A stretch of 64,000 nt of DNA from Maricaulis parjimensis (GTDB lineage: Bacteria; Pseudomonadota; Alphaproteobacteria; Caulobacterales; Maricaulaceae): contig NZ_JADOTT010000002.1 of assembly GCF_016817355.1 (NCBI RefSeq), forward strand, positions 400,763-464,762, read 5' to 3'. Shown here piece by piece: positions 1 to 8,183 of the stretch. Positions within the stretch are counted from its first letter, which is position 1. Every line of letters starts with the position of its first letter. The position numbers and the translations under genes were made by a program. The notes below the pieces were generated by a model, which was not told the DNA's origin, ran no database searches, and saw only the letters and a program-made list of their open reading frames with translations.

Positions 1-1
1 G

Positions 2-415
2 AGCAATCTGGCCATGCTGGTCATCATGGTCGGCGTTTATGGCTGGTATTTCACGACGTCGATCGTGGACGTGATGGGCGGGATGTCGCCGGAGGCGGCG
101 TTGGCTGTGACCAATACCAAGATGATCATCACCGTTCTGGGCATGATCGCTGCGTCCATCGTGGTCCATATCGCCATTGCGATCGCAGCCCCGTCCGAGG
201 CCGATGACACATCGGACGAACGGGACAAGCTGATCGAATTGCGCGGTGACCAGCGCGGCGGTCTGGTCCTGGCCCTGTTCGCCTTGCTGGCCATGGGCTC
301 AGCCATGACGGCCCAGCCCTATTATCTGGTCGCGAACCTGATCCTGGCCGGTCTGGTGGCGGGCGAGATCGCCAAGGCCGTGTCCAAACTGGTCGACTAT
401 CGCCGCGGGGTCTGA
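2..415 (+). CDS. Small multi-pass membrane protein, 5' end possibly outside window
   Basis: The reading frame is open to the left edge, so the true start may lie just outside; the first ATG inside is at 14. About four hydrophobic segments are visible, with a short charged loop (residues near EADDTSDERDKLIELRGDQ, counted from the ATG at about 62-80) between the second and third. No enzymatic motif is seen. The stop is 3 bases before the start of a small XRE-type regulator, and this pairing of a short membrane protein with a compact Cro/CI regulator is common in bacteria. Its role is unknown; it may be controlled by, or act with, the regulator. It is likely a real gene because frame, composition and coupling agree. 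Confidence 0.7.
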   Translation, partial: SNLAMLVIMVGVYGWYFTTSIVDVMGGMSPEAALAVTNTKMIITVLGMIAASIVVHIAIAIAAPSEADDTSDERDKLIELRGDQRGGLVLALFALLAMGSAMTAQPYYLVANLILAGLVAGEIAKAVSKLVDYRRGV

Positions 416-418
416 GCC

Positions 419-640
419 ATGGCGAAACCGACCCTCATCACCAATGAAATCCGTACCCTGCGCTTTCACGCCGATGAAATGAGCCAGGCCGATCTCGCCA
501 AGGCCATCGGCGTGACCCGCCAGACCGTGATCGCCATCGAGCAGGGCAAATATTCGCCCTCCCTGGAAGTCGCCTTCAAGATCGCCCGCGTCTTCAAAGT
601 GGGACTGGAAGAGGTGTTCCAGTATCCGGAGGCGGAGTGA
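419..640 (+). CDS. Small XRE-family (Cro/CI type) transcriptional regulator
   Basis: This 73-residue protein is almost entirely one helix-turn-helix domain. The segment from about residue 21 to 56 (SQADLAKAIGVTRQT, then IEQGKYSPSLEVAFKIA) matches the XRE fold, with the recognition helix around VTRQTVIAIE. The C-terminus (FKVGLEEVFQY) is typical of the short YozG-like subgroup. It begins 3 bases after the stop of the preceding membrane protein gene, so the two are probably co-transcribed and the regulator may control its own operon. There is no ligand-binding domain. The family call is firm; the target is unknown. Confidence 0.9.
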   Translation: MAKPTLITNEIRTLRFHADEMSQADLAKAIGVTRQTVIAIEQGKYSPSLEVAFKIARVFKVGLEEVFQYPEAE

Positions 641-655
641 AAAGCAGTTGTCGGT

Positions 656-797
656 CCTCCTTCCCCTTGATGGGGAAGGTGGATCGCCACGCAGGGGCGA
701 GACGGAAGGGGTGAATCCCGGTGGAGCCGGACACACCTCGCCCCCACCCCCTCCGCCGGGCATTCGCCCGGCACCTCCCCCGTCAAGGGGGAGGAGG
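656..797. repeat. Inverted-repeat-bounded intergenic element, about 142 bp
   Basis: Two 26-base arms, 656-681 and 772-797, are inverted copies of each other with 23 of 26 positions matching. All three mismatches are transitions that still allow G-U pairing. Each arm is itself palindromic (CCCC-TTGA-GGGG core). Between them is a GCCGGGC-ATTC-GCCCGGC hairpin at about 754-771. The element fills the gap between the XRE gene and the P450 gene. It resembles short palindromic intergenic units known from many alphaproteobacteria and may act as a bidirectional terminator or be a non-autonomous mobile unit. Only one copy was noticed in this window. Confidence 0.6.
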
Positions 798-798
798 T

Positions 799-2181
799 TC
801 AGGCCTGGCTCCGCAGATTCACCCGCATCTCTACCTTCGTATCCGGCTGTAGCGTGATCTTCAGCACTGGCAGCGGGTCGCGCGTCTCGGCATAGTCCAG
901 GCGCAGTTTGCGCAAGAGGCAGGCCAGTACGATCACCATTTCCATCATTGCAAAGCGGGCCCCGATGCACACGCGCGGGCCGATCCCGAAGGGCAGGTAG
1001 GCGTCCCGCGGGATATCCTTGGCGGCCTCGCCCAGGAAACGGTCCGGGATGAAGGCATCTGGCTGGTCCCAGATATCGCGCTGGCGATGCAGCAGCCAGG
1101 TCGAGATGACGACATCCGTCCCGGCGGGAACCGGCACACCACGCACCAGATCCCATTCCTTGGACGTCCGCGCCAGCAACGGGGCGGACGGGTAGAGACG
1201 CAGGCTTTCCTTGATGACGGCCTCTGTCCAGGGCAGGAGGCGCGACCAGTCCGACGGATCGGTCTCGTCCAGCGGGGCGGCATCAATTTCGGCTTCCAGT
1301 CTTTCCCGGGTCTCCTCATCCCGCGACAGGAGATAGAGCGTCCAGGCCAGGCTGCGCGCTGTGGTCTCATGGCCAGCGGCGAGGAAGGTGAGGAGATTGT
1401 CCGTGACCGCCTCATCATCAAGGCCGGCGCCCAGCAGCAGGTCCAGAAAGTCGGCGGCGCGGCCTTCCTCTTCCGGCGACGGCCGGGCCCGGCGGGCGAC
1501 CGCCACGCGCGTCACCTGCCGGCGCAAATCCTCGATCACGCGGCGCGCCTTGGACTGGCCAAAGCGCGGGATCCAGCCGGGCAGATGGATGAGGTCGAAC
1601 GGGTGCGGCACGCCGCTGAGTTCCAGCAGGTCATGGATGCCCTGGGTGAACTCGGCCTTGTCCAGCGCCTCATCGCCGGAAAACAAGGTCTCCATCAACA
1701 CGTCCAGCGTGAGGTCGACCATGAATTGCGCCATCGGCTCGATCTGGCCGTCCTTTTCCGCCAGACGGTCGGTGGCGTCTTCGCAGACCTGCCGGATCAG
1801 CGGGGCAAAGGCATTGACCTTGCGCGGTGTGAAGACCGGAGAGACGGCCTTGCGGGCCTTTTTCCAGGTCTCGCCCTCTGCGGTCAGCAAACCATCGCGC
1901 AGGAAGGGTTTGAGAACTGCCTGGCGCAGCGGGTTCATGGTGAAATTATCGGCCCGGGTGACGAAGCAGTGATGGATGCCTTCCGGGTCGGAGAGCAGGA
2001 GATTGGACCGGCCCAGAAAGCGGAAGGGGGCCATGCGGATGGAGAAGTGATGCTCGCCCCAGACCTCCAGCGGATTGCGGCGCATCGCCTTGAAATAGGC
2101 CAGATAATCCGACAGATGCAGCTCGCCGAGCTTGGAATACTGGGCATAGGGCGGGCGCGGCGGCTCAAAGGCGGTCGTCAT
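799..2181 (-). CDS. Cytochrome P450
   Basis: A 460-residue cytosolic haem monooxygenase. The I-helix oxygen-binding motif AGHETT is at about 269-274, the K-helix ExxR (ESLR) at about 325-328, and the haem loop FGIGPRVCIG at about 398-407 with Cys405 as proposed axial ligand. Length and motif spacing suit a bacterial class I P450 that needs a separate ferredoxin and reductase; none is encoded nearby. The N-terminus has no membrane anchor. The sequence resembles the CYP families that hydroxylate hydrophobic substrates, but the substrate cannot be read from the motifs. It ends next to the inverted-repeat element. Confidence 0.93.
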   Translation of the reverse strand: MTTAFEPPRPPYAQYSKLGELHLSDYLAYFKAMRRNPLEVWGEHHFSIRMAPFRFLGRSNLLLSDPEGIHHCFVTRADNFTMNPLRQAVLKPFLRDGLLTAEGETWKKARKAVSPVFTPRKVNAFAPLIRQVCEDATDRLAEKDGQIEPMAQFMVDLTLDVLMETLFSGDEALDKAEFTQGIHDLLELSGVPHPFDLIHLPGWIPRFGQSKARRVIEDLRRQVTRVAVARRARPSPEEEGRAADFLDLLLGAGLDDEAVTDNLLTFLAAGHETTARSLAWTLYLLSRDEETRERLEAEIDAAPLDETDPSDWSRLLPWTEAVIKESLRLYPSAPLLARTSKEWDLVRGVPVPAGTDVVISTWLLHRQRDIWDQPDAFIPDRFLGEAAKDIPRDAYLPFGIGPRVCIGARFAMMEMVIVLACLLRKLRLDYAETRDPLPVLKITLQPDTKVEMRVNLRSQA

Positions 2182-2253
2182 GGCAACTCCTTGCCCGATG
2201 GAAACTAGGCCAATCTGCTCCGCTCGCCATGCGCGAATGGTCGCGGGGCCGGC

Positions 2254-2877
2254 CTACTGGCTGGCCCAGAGAATGCGGGCAATCCAGTCAATCTCCGCCA
2301 GGGCAATCTTGCGAACCGGTTGGTCTGGCCGGATCGGGTGGAGCACAACCTGTTTCACGCCATGCTCGCCCAGTTCGAAGGCATCCAGACCTCCACTCCG
2401 GTGTTTCACCAGAACACGGTCACCAGGGCGCAGCGGGCTGTCCGGTGCCACGATCAAACGGTCGCCACGCCGATAGACCGGGCGCAGCTTGTCATCTTCC
2501 ACGGTGAGCGCGAAGGCGTTCTCCGCCCCTTCGCCGGGAAAGGCGATCTGGGTCCAGCTCTCTCCGGCGGGACGGCCCCCGGCGTCAAAGGCGGACTGGG
2601 TGTCATCGCTCAGCCCGCGCGCCTGCACGCCCGTCATCACGGGTGTGCCCATGATCAGGCCGACAAAGCCGGCCAGATCCATATGCGCGGCTCGCAGGGC
2701 CTTGGACAGGCTCTCCGTGGAGGGCCAGCGCGGTTTCTGTCCGTCACGCGAGACGCGTTTGGACGGGTTGAACGTGGTTGAATCCAGGCCAGCCCTTCGG
2801 GCGAGGCCGGACGGGCTTGTCTGGGCATGCGCTGCGAGGCGGTCAATGCCCTGCCAGATTTGCTCGTGTGTGAACAT
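2254..2877 (-). CDS. HTH/S24-like repressor lacking the usual catalytic serine
   Basis: This 207-residue protein has an N-terminal helix-turn-helix region (about 18-65) followed by an S24/LexA-like C-terminal domain (about 110-200). In active LexA or CI-type proteins a GDSM motif supplies the nucleophilic serine; the equivalent position here reads EDDKLRP (about residue 133), so the serine is replaced. A lysine in VLVKHR (about 160) could correspond to the second catalytic residue. The protein is therefore probably a non-self-cleaving regulator of the prophage-repressor type found as stand-alone chromosomal genes. It is divergent from the DUF952 gene that follows. Confidence 0.82.
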   Translation of the reverse strand: MFTHEQIWQGIDRLAAHAQTSPSGLARRAGLDSTTFNPSKRVSRDGQKPRWPSTESLSKALRAAHMDLAGFVGLIMGTPVMTGVQARGLSDDTQSAFDAGGRPAGESWTQIAFPGEGAENAFALTVEDDKLRPVYRRGDRLIVAPDSPLRPGDRVLVKHRSGGLDAFELGEHGVKQVVLHPIRPDQPVRKIALAEIDWIARILWASQ

Positions 2878-2969
2878 GCCGGCATCATAGGCCAGCCAGG
2901 GTTGTAGGAAAACGGTCCGTGAACGGTTGGGTGCTTGCCTGTCTCCGCGAGCGGGGATAACCCGGGGTC

Positions 2970-3326
2970 ATGACCGCCAAAAAAGCCTTCCGACTCGCCA
3001 CTCCCGAACGCTGGGCCACCGCCATGGCGGAGGGCCGGTTTGCCGGTGATCCGCATGATGTGGCGGACGGTTTCATCCATTTGTCCGCGGCTGATCAGGT
3101 CGAGGGCACGCTGGTGAAGCACTATAATGATCATGCCCGTCTGCTTCTGGTCGAGATCGATCTGGAGGCGCTGGGTGATACGGTGAAATGGGAAGTTTCG
3201 CGCGGCGGCGCGCTCTTCCCGCACGTATATGGGGATATCCCGTCCAGCGCGGTGCGTGGCATGCGCCATGTGCGGCGCAATGAGGATGGCGACTGGATTT
3301 TGCCCTCGGACCTGGAGCGGGACTGA
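2970..3326 (+). CDS. DUF952 family protein
   Basis: A 118-residue protein matching the DUF952 pattern: an N-terminal WxxA region, the conserved GDPHDVADGFIHLS segment (about 27-40), and a C-terminal FPHVYGDIP motif (about 76-84). Members are small cytosolic proteins of unknown function, distantly related to ADP-ribosyltransferase-like folds in some classifications. The stop is 1 base before the pyrD start, so the two genes are almost certainly one transcript; DUF952 genes next to pyrD are a recurring arrangement in alphaproteobacteria as far as I recall. The start ATG follows a purine-rich GCGGGGATAACCCGGGGTC stretch. Confidence 0.9.
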   Translation: MTAKKAFRLATPERWATAMAEGRFAGDPHDVADGFIHLSAADQVEGTLVKHYNDHARLLLVEIDLEALGDTVKWEVSRGGALFPHVYGDIPSSAVRGMRHVRRNEDGDWILPSDLERD

Positions 3327-3327
3327 C

Positions 3328-4359
3328 ATGCTGCACGACCTGGCCACCACCTTCCTGCGCGGACTGGATCCGGAACAGGCGCACAAGCTGACCCTGATGG
3401 GACTGAAGGCCGGTCTGGGGCCCAAGGAAAAGACCGAAGACGATCCGGTGCTGGCCACATCCCTGGCCGGCATCGCTCTGACCAATCCGGTCGGGCTGGC
3501 CGCCGGTTTCGACAAGAATGCCGATGCGCCGGACGCGCTTCTGGCCATGGGGTTCGGCTTTGTCGAATGCGGTGCCGTCACGCCGCGACCGCAGGATGGC
3601 AAGCCGCGTCCGCGCATTTTCCGCCTTGAAGAGGACGAGGCTGTCATCAACCGGATGGGCTTCCCCAATCTGGGCTTGGAGCATTTTCGCCGTCAGCTGC
3701 AGCGCCGGTCCGGGCGACCCGGCCTGGTCGGGGTGAATCTGGGTGCCAATCTGGATAGCGAAGACCGCGTCGCCGACTATGTCGCCTGCCTGAAAGAGCT
3801 GCGCGGGCTGGCCGGTTTCTACACCGTCAATGTCTCCTCACCGAACACGCCGGGCCTGCGCACGCTGCAGGCGTCCGGTGCGCTGGACGAGCTGCTGGCC
3901 CGGGTTGTGGCCGTGCGCGATGAGGCGCCCGTCTTCATCAAGATCGCGCCTGACATTGAGGACCGTGAGGCGGCCGATATTGTCGCGGCCATCGGCCGGC
4001 ACGGGCTGAATGGTGTGATCGTGTCCAACACGTCGATCACGCGTCCGGAAAGCCTGCAGAGTGATAAAATGGGCGAAGCGGGCGGTCTGTCCGGTCCGCC
4101 GATCTTCCAGCGCTCCACCGATCTTGTCAGGGAGTTCCGCCATGTCGCCGGGCCGGATCTGGCCATTATCGGTGTGGGTGGTGTGGACAGTCCGGAAACG
4201 GCCTATGCCAAGATTCGGGCCGGGGCGAATGCGATCCAGCTCTACACCGGCCTCGTCTATCACGGACCCAGCCTGATCACCGAGATCAAGGAAGGCCTGG
4301 TCGAGCGGCTTCAGGCGGACGGATTTGCGTCCGTCGCCGATGCTGTCGGGGTGGGCTGA
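3328..4359 (+). CDS. pyrD: Dihydroorotate dehydrogenase (quinone), class 2
   Basis: A 343-residue enzyme that oxidises dihydroorotate to orotate in pyrimidine synthesis, passing electrons to quinone at the membrane. The N-terminal helical extension (LATTFLRGLDPEQAHKL) that binds quinone is present, marking class 2. The FMN site and catalytic Ser lie in NVSSPNTPG at about 168-176, and the C-terminal phosphate-binding loops VGGVDS and QLYTGLVYHGP are intact. The chosen ATG at 3328 lies 1 base after the DUF952 stop; an in-frame start further upstream would only add DUF952-overlapping sequence. Its 3' end overlaps the convergent MATE gene by 49 bases. Confidence 0.96.
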   Translation: MLHDLATTFLRGLDPEQAHKLTLMGLKAGLGPKEKTEDDPVLATSLAGIALTNPVGLAAGFDKNADAPDALLAMGFGFVECGAVTPRPQDGKPRPRIFRLEEDEAVINRMGFPNLGLEHFRRQLQRRSGRPGLVGVNLGANLDSEDRVADYVACLKELRGLAGFYTVNVSSPNTPGLRTLQASGALDELLARVVAVRDEAPVFIKIAPDIEDREAADIVAAIGRHGLNGVIVSNTSITRPESLQSDKMGEAGGLSGPPIFQRSTDLVREFRHVAGPDLAIIGVGGVDSPETAYAKIRAGANAIQLYTGLVYHGPSLITEIKEGLVERLQADGFASVADAVGVG

Positions 4360-5690
4360 GCCAGTCGTCTTTCCAACGCCGGATAGGCCACGCCCAGGGC
4401 TCCGGCCCGGGCTAAGTAGAACACCACAAAGGCGGCCCAGACGCCGTGATTGGCGAAACTGGGTGACAGGATCGCGTCGGCGCCCAGATAAACCAGGACC
4501 GAGGCAATGCCGGCATTGCGCAGGATTTTTCCGCTCGTCGTGCCGATGAATATTCCGTCCAGCAGCCAGGCACCGGCCCCCAGGAAGGGTACGATCGCGC
4601 ACCAGGGCAGATAGGTGATGGCCGCGTTGAGGGTAGCTTCATCCTTGATCACCGAAGCCAGGACCTCATCCCCGTACAGGAAGGTCAGCCCGGCGAACAC
4701 AGCACCGGCTGCGAACATGGGCTCGCCCGTCAGGCGGACAGCGCGACGCAGATCGCCGAGGGATTTGCGGCCAAAGGCACGGCCGGCCTCGGTCTCGGCG
4801 ACGAAGGCGAAGGCATCCAGCACGAAGGCCCAGAGCGAGATGACCTGCAGCAGGACGTGATTGCCGGCCAGGGGCGCTGCGCCCTGGCGCGCGCCGGCAT
4901 TGGCAAACCAGGTAAAGCCGATCACCAGGCACCAGGTGCGGATCATCAGGTTGAGATTGACGTGGAACATTTCCGCCAGCGCCTTGGGGGCCATCAGGCG
5001 GGCCCGGTCCAGAACGCCTGCGGCCCAGCCTTTTTGCTGACGCAGGGCGAGGGCGGTGAAGCCGAGGGCTGCGACCAGTCCGCCCCATTCCGCAATCGCT
5101 GTGGCGGCACCGACACCGCCGGGGCCATGGCCCAGCCCCAGGACAAACCAGAGATCGAGCACAATGTTGAGGGCGCTGAACGTGATGTAGATGGCGAGTG
5201 TCGCTGCGTTCCGGCCCAGTCCGATCAGCCAGCCGGACAGGGCGAAAGTGGCCAGGGCGGCCGGTGCGCCCCAGGCGCGGGCCAGGAGATAATCCTCGCC
5301 CCGGCTCTCGACAGCGGCTTCACCCTGCAGGACGGCAAATCCGCCCCAGGCGATGAGATCGCGCAGCGCCCAGACCAGAAGGCCGAGCAGGCTGGCAATC
5401 GCAAGGGCGCGAAGCAGGATGCGCTGGGCTTCCGCCGTGTCTCCGGCGCCATCGGCCTGGGCGGTCAGCCCGGTCGTGCCCATGCGCAGGAAGTAGAAGC
5501 TCCAGTAGAAGACGGAGAAGATGGCGCTGCCCAGTGCCACGCCGCCGAGATCGGCGGTATCACCGGACAGGCCGAGGACAAATGTATCCGCGACGCCCGC
5601 CAGGGGCACGGCCGCATTGGCGAAAACCAGCGGCCAGGCGCGTTTGAGAACATCAATCCGGGTGAGCGGGGCGGTGGACATCCCGCGCAC
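4311..5690 (-). CDS. MATE family (DinF-like) multidrug/toxic compound exporter
   Basis: About 459 residues with roughly twelve hydrophobic helices arranged as two similar halves, as in MATE proteins. The N-terminal half begins LTRIDVLKRAWPLVFANAA and contains the VADTFVLG segment typical of the DinF subgroup. It would export cationic compounds in exchange for Na+ or H+. Starts at 5690 (Met1) and 5681 (Met4, MSTAPL) are both possible. The 3' end runs 49 bases into pyrD on the other strand, a tail-to-tail overlap that appears genuine because both frames stay conserved in character to the end. Confidence 0.9.
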   Translation of the reverse strand: MRGMSTAPLTRIDVLKRAWPLVFANAAVPLAGVADTFVLGLSGDTADLGGVALGSAIFSVFYWSFYFLRMGTTGLTAQADGAGDTAEAQRILLRALAIASLLGLLVWALRDLIAWGGFAVLQGEAAVESRGEDYLLARAWGAPAALATFALSGWLIGLGRNAATLAIYITFSALNIVLDLWFVLGLGHGPGGVGAATAIAEWGGLVAALGFTALALRQQKGWAAGVLDRARLMAPKALAEMFHVNLNLMIRTWCLVIGFTWFANAGARQGAAPLAGNHVLLQVISLWAFVLDAFAFVAETEAGRAFGRKSLGDLRRAVRLTGEPMFAAGAVFAGLTFLYGDEVLASVIKDEATLNAAITYLPWCAIVPFLGAGAWLLDGIFIGTTSGKILRNAGIASVLVYLGADAILSPSFANHGVWAAFVVFYLARAGALGVAYPALERRLAQPTPTASATDANPSA

Positions 5691-5731
5691 CTAGCCCGGC
5701 CTTTGGGGCCGGGCAAGGGTCGTGGTGTGAA

Positions 5732-6052
5732 TTAGTCGTTCAGCGCGATTTGCTGGGACGCCGCTTCGGCGGTGACGACGCCGCGGGCCACATCCAGCTG
5801 GGCCATGGCGTGGGCCGTCGTTTCGCGGACGCACTGGCGCATCGTGTAGGAGCGCAGCAGGTCGGTCATGACGCGGTCGCGGCAGACGTCGGTGGCGGCT
5901 TCTTCGATACGGGCTTCCAGGGCCGCCAGGTCAGAGGCGCTGTCCAGGTTGAAAGAGGCCAGCTCAATGGTGACGGCGTCGGCCGGCTGGTCGGCGAAAG
6001 CGACCGGAGCGGAAGCGACAGCGGCGAGGGCGGCAAGGGCGATGATGCGCAT
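5732..6052 (-). CDS. UrcA family exported protein
   Basis: A 106-residue protein with a signal peptide (MRIIALAALAAVASAPVAFA, cleavage after about residue 20). The mature part holds two cysteines, in TDVCRDR (about 63) and MRQCVRET (about 77), the hallmark of the UrcA family found in Caulobacterales, Sphingomonadales and Xanthomonadales. Function is unknown. The ATG at 6052 was chosen because the signal peptide begins there; the longer frame to 6196 adds sequence unlike an export signal. A second UrcA gene lies 0.7 kb upstream at 6708-7040. Confidence 0.85.
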   Translation of the reverse strand: MRIIALAALAAVASAPVAFADQPADAVTIELASFNLDSASDLAALEARIEEAATDVCRDRVMTDLLRSYTMRQCVRETTAHAMAQLDVARGVVTAEAASQQIALND

Positions 6053-6243
6053 GACAGAACTCCAAATGTCTTGGGGCGATGCGTGAGTGCATGGCCGATG
6101 GACACTAGACTGGACATGCTTCGTGGGAATTTCCAGTGCGCTGCAGCAAAAAATGGTGCACTGCGAAAATGCAAAAATGTATGGCGCCTTTGGCACGAAT
6201 CCCGCGCTGGCTTCAAGATGCTGAAATTACGAAATTATCAGGC

Positions 6244-6606
6244 TCAGACGCCGCACACGCCATCGCGGCATTTCTGGCGCGGGCGGTAGGGGGCAAGCCA
6301 GCGATACAGCACATCCAGGGGGATGCGTATGGGCGCCGGGCGGGTCAGAAGGGCCAGCCAGCGCCATCCCGGGATGCGTTCCCAGATCGCGATGAAGGCC
6401 TTCCAGCCGGTCTCGACACGCCCGTCTGGCAGCCGCACATGCAGCGCGGCCAGCGCGGCATCCCGGTCCACGTCGTCCGGCAACTCGCCATTGCAATCAT
6501 GAAGCTGGATGATGTGCGCGCCATGGCGCGCATAACGTCCCATCTCCATCCGGCAGATCGGGCAAAGCGCGTCGTAATAGGCGATGAGAGGTCCGGTGGT
6601 ATCCAT
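6244..6606 (-). CDS. DCC-family (DUF393) thiol-disulfide oxidoreductase-like protein
   Basis: A 120-residue protein with the DxxCPxC signature near the N-terminus (DALCPIC, about residues 12-18), which defines the DCC/DUF393 family. The rest (TGPLIAYYDALCPIC and the Trp-containing middle) fits a thioredoxin-like fold. The substrate is unknown. There is no signal peptide, so it is probably cytosolic. It lies between two UrcA genes on the same strand, with gaps of about 100-190 bases, so each may have its own promoter. Confidence 0.85.
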   Translation of the reverse strand: MDTTGPLIAYYDALCPICRMEMGRYARHGAHIIQLHDCNGELPDDVDRDAALAALHVRLPDGRVETGWKAFIAIWERIPGWRWLALLTRPAPIRIPLDVLYRWLAPYRPRQKCRDGVCGV

Positions 6607-6707
6607 GCGGACACTCTAGCGGGCCCTGGATGGGGATCCCATGGGGCAAGGCGTCGCGGTGCGAGCCGTGTCAGCCCCTGGCACGGCTCGTCACACGGTG
6701 TGCGGCA

Positions 6708-7040
6708 CTATTCGGAACGCACCAGGGTCATGGCGAAGCGCGACGAGCCGTTGCTGGCGTCGGCCAGGCGCTGTTCCAGACGGAAGTCGGCCGCGGCAAA
6801 AGTCGCTTCGATGCACTGTTGTTCCACACGGGCCCGGTCCAGACCCCGCAGGCCGCGCTCGACGCAGAGCTTTTCGGCGGCATCAAGCAGTTCGGCACGG
6901 ATCTCGGCAACCGCATTCGGATTGTGCAGATCGGTGGCATCGAACACCACGGTTTCAGACTGGCGGTTGGCATCGGACGCCAGGGTGGCGGGGGCCAGCA
7001 GGGTGAGGGTGGCCGTTGCGGCCAGAAGGGTCTTGATCAT
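6708..7040 (-). CDS. UrcA family exported protein, second copy
   Basis: A 110-residue protein with a signal peptide (MIKTLLAATATLTLLAPATLAS) and a mature domain carrying two cysteines, EKLCVERG (about 59) and EQQCIEATF (about 75), as in the UrcA family. The ATG at 7040 is preceded by AGGAG about 6 bases upstream, which fixes the start over the longer frame that reaches 7100. It shares family and organisation with the gene at 5732-6052, but the sequences are clearly diverged, so this is an old duplication rather than a recent one. Confidence 0.86.
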   Translation of the reverse strand: MIKTLLAATATLTLLAPATLASDANRQSETVVFDATDLHNPNAVAEIRAELLDAAEKLCVERGLRGLDRARVEQQCIEATFAAADFRLEQRLADASNGSSRFAMTLVRSE

Positions 7041-7190
7041 AGGGGGCTCCTGTTCACGGGCGGCAGGCATGCACCTCGCATCCCTCACCGCAGAACCCAC
7101 ACTGACGCCTTGCGCATAACGCGAAGATGGCGCCCGACCTAAACCGGCGTCAGTCCTGCGTCATATTCTCTCGGAACCGTAACGCAACCG

Positions 7191-7613
7191 TCAGGATGCG
7201 CTGTCAGCGCCTTCCGGCGTGATCAGGAAGTGGCCGTGCAGCGTGGCCACCGGGGCCTCGGTCCGCCCCTGCCAGGCTTCCACCCGCACATTGGCCACAC
7301 GTCGGCCGGAACGGGCGACGATGGCGCGGGCATAGACATCCTGGGCCCGGGCCGGGCGCAGATAGTCGATCGCAACATCGATCGGGCGGGGCAGGCGGGC
7401 CATGGGCTGGCTGACCAGCAGCGAGGCCGAGGCCACGACTTCCAGAAAAGCCCCGACAGCCCCGCCATGCAGGGCCGGGATCAATGGATTGCCGACCAAC
7501 GTGTCCGTGAAAGGCAGGACACCGGTCAGTTCGGTCCCCTTCTGCTCCAGCTGCACGCCGATGCGCGAGACGAAGGGCGTGGCCAGCAGGGTTTCCAGCA
7601 GGACCTGGCTCAT
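7191..7613 (-). CDS. PaaI-type hotdog thioesterase
   Basis: A 140-residue single hotdog-domain protein. The PaaI-type HGG motif is in NPLIPALHGGAVGAFLEVVA (about residues 42-61), with the helix that follows lining the active site. PaaI-type enzymes hydrolyse acyl- or aryl-CoA thioesters in the cytosol. It overlaps the upstream thioesterase gene by 4 bases (ATGA), so the two are translationally coupled and may act on related acyl-CoA substrates or form heteromeric hotdog assemblies. The substrate cannot be assigned. Confidence 0.88.
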   Translation of the reverse strand: MSQVLLETLLATPFVSRIGVQLEQKGTELTGVLPFTDTLVGNPLIPALHGGAVGAFLEVVASASLLVSQPMARLPRPIDVAIDYLRPARAQDVYARAIVARSGRRVANVRVEAWQGRTEAPVATLHGHFLITPEGADSAS

Positions 7614-8116
7614 TCGCCGCCTCCCCTGATCGCGTCCATGGCGCGCTTGTGCGCGGCCTTGGAAGCGCCGGAGATCATGAAGGCGGCCTGCGCAATGGCG
7701 ACTGGGTCTTCCGGGTCTCCGTCATGGGCCGTGGCCCGGACGAAGGCGACCAGGCCGTGGGATTTCAGGCAATGGGCTTCCGCGGTGATGTCGCAGCCCG
7801 GCTTGGCCGGACGCATATAGTCGATCCGCAGGTCCAGTGTGGCGGGGGTGTGCCGGGCACCGAGACCGCCAAAGGCAGCCATGCCGCAGCAATGGTCCAG
7901 AAGCGCGGTGATCACCCCGCCATGCAGGGTTCCGGTTTCCGGGTCGCCGATCAGGTCCTCGGAATAGGGTGTCGTCATCACCGCCCGGCGCTGCGTCATC
8001 TCGATGATTTTGAATCCCAGGGAGACCGCATAGGGCGCGCCATCCACGATCAGCGGTGCCAGCGCGTCGAGACGCTTCTGGAATTCTTCGGGGTCTTCTG
8101 GGGGTTCCGGGTCCAT
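7610..8116 (-). CDS. PaaI-type hotdog thioesterase, first gene of pair
   Basis: A 168-residue hotdog-fold protein. The catalytic-loop region GTLHGGVITALLDHCCGMAAF sits at about residues 67-87, with the HGG motif and a downstream acidic residue typical of PaaI-like thioesterases. The N-terminal 30 residues are acidic and proline-rich. The gene overlaps the following thioesterase by 4 bases, forming a two-gene operon. Two adjacent and diverged hotdog enzymes are a common arrangement in alphaproteobacteria. Confidence 0.88.
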   Translation of the reverse strand: MDPEPPEDPEEFQKRLDALAPLIVDGAPYAVSLGFKIIEMTQRRAVMTTPYSEDLIGDPETGTLHGGVITALLDHCCGMAAFGGLGARHTPATLDLRIDYMRPAKPGCDITAEAHCLKSHGLVAFVRATAHDGDPEDPVAIAQAAFMISGASKAAHKRAMDAIRGGGE

Positions 8117-8183
8117 GGAAGGGGCCGTGTTGCGAGCAGACCGGAAATTGATAGGTCATGCCCAGGGGCCCGGCCAAGCGGTT

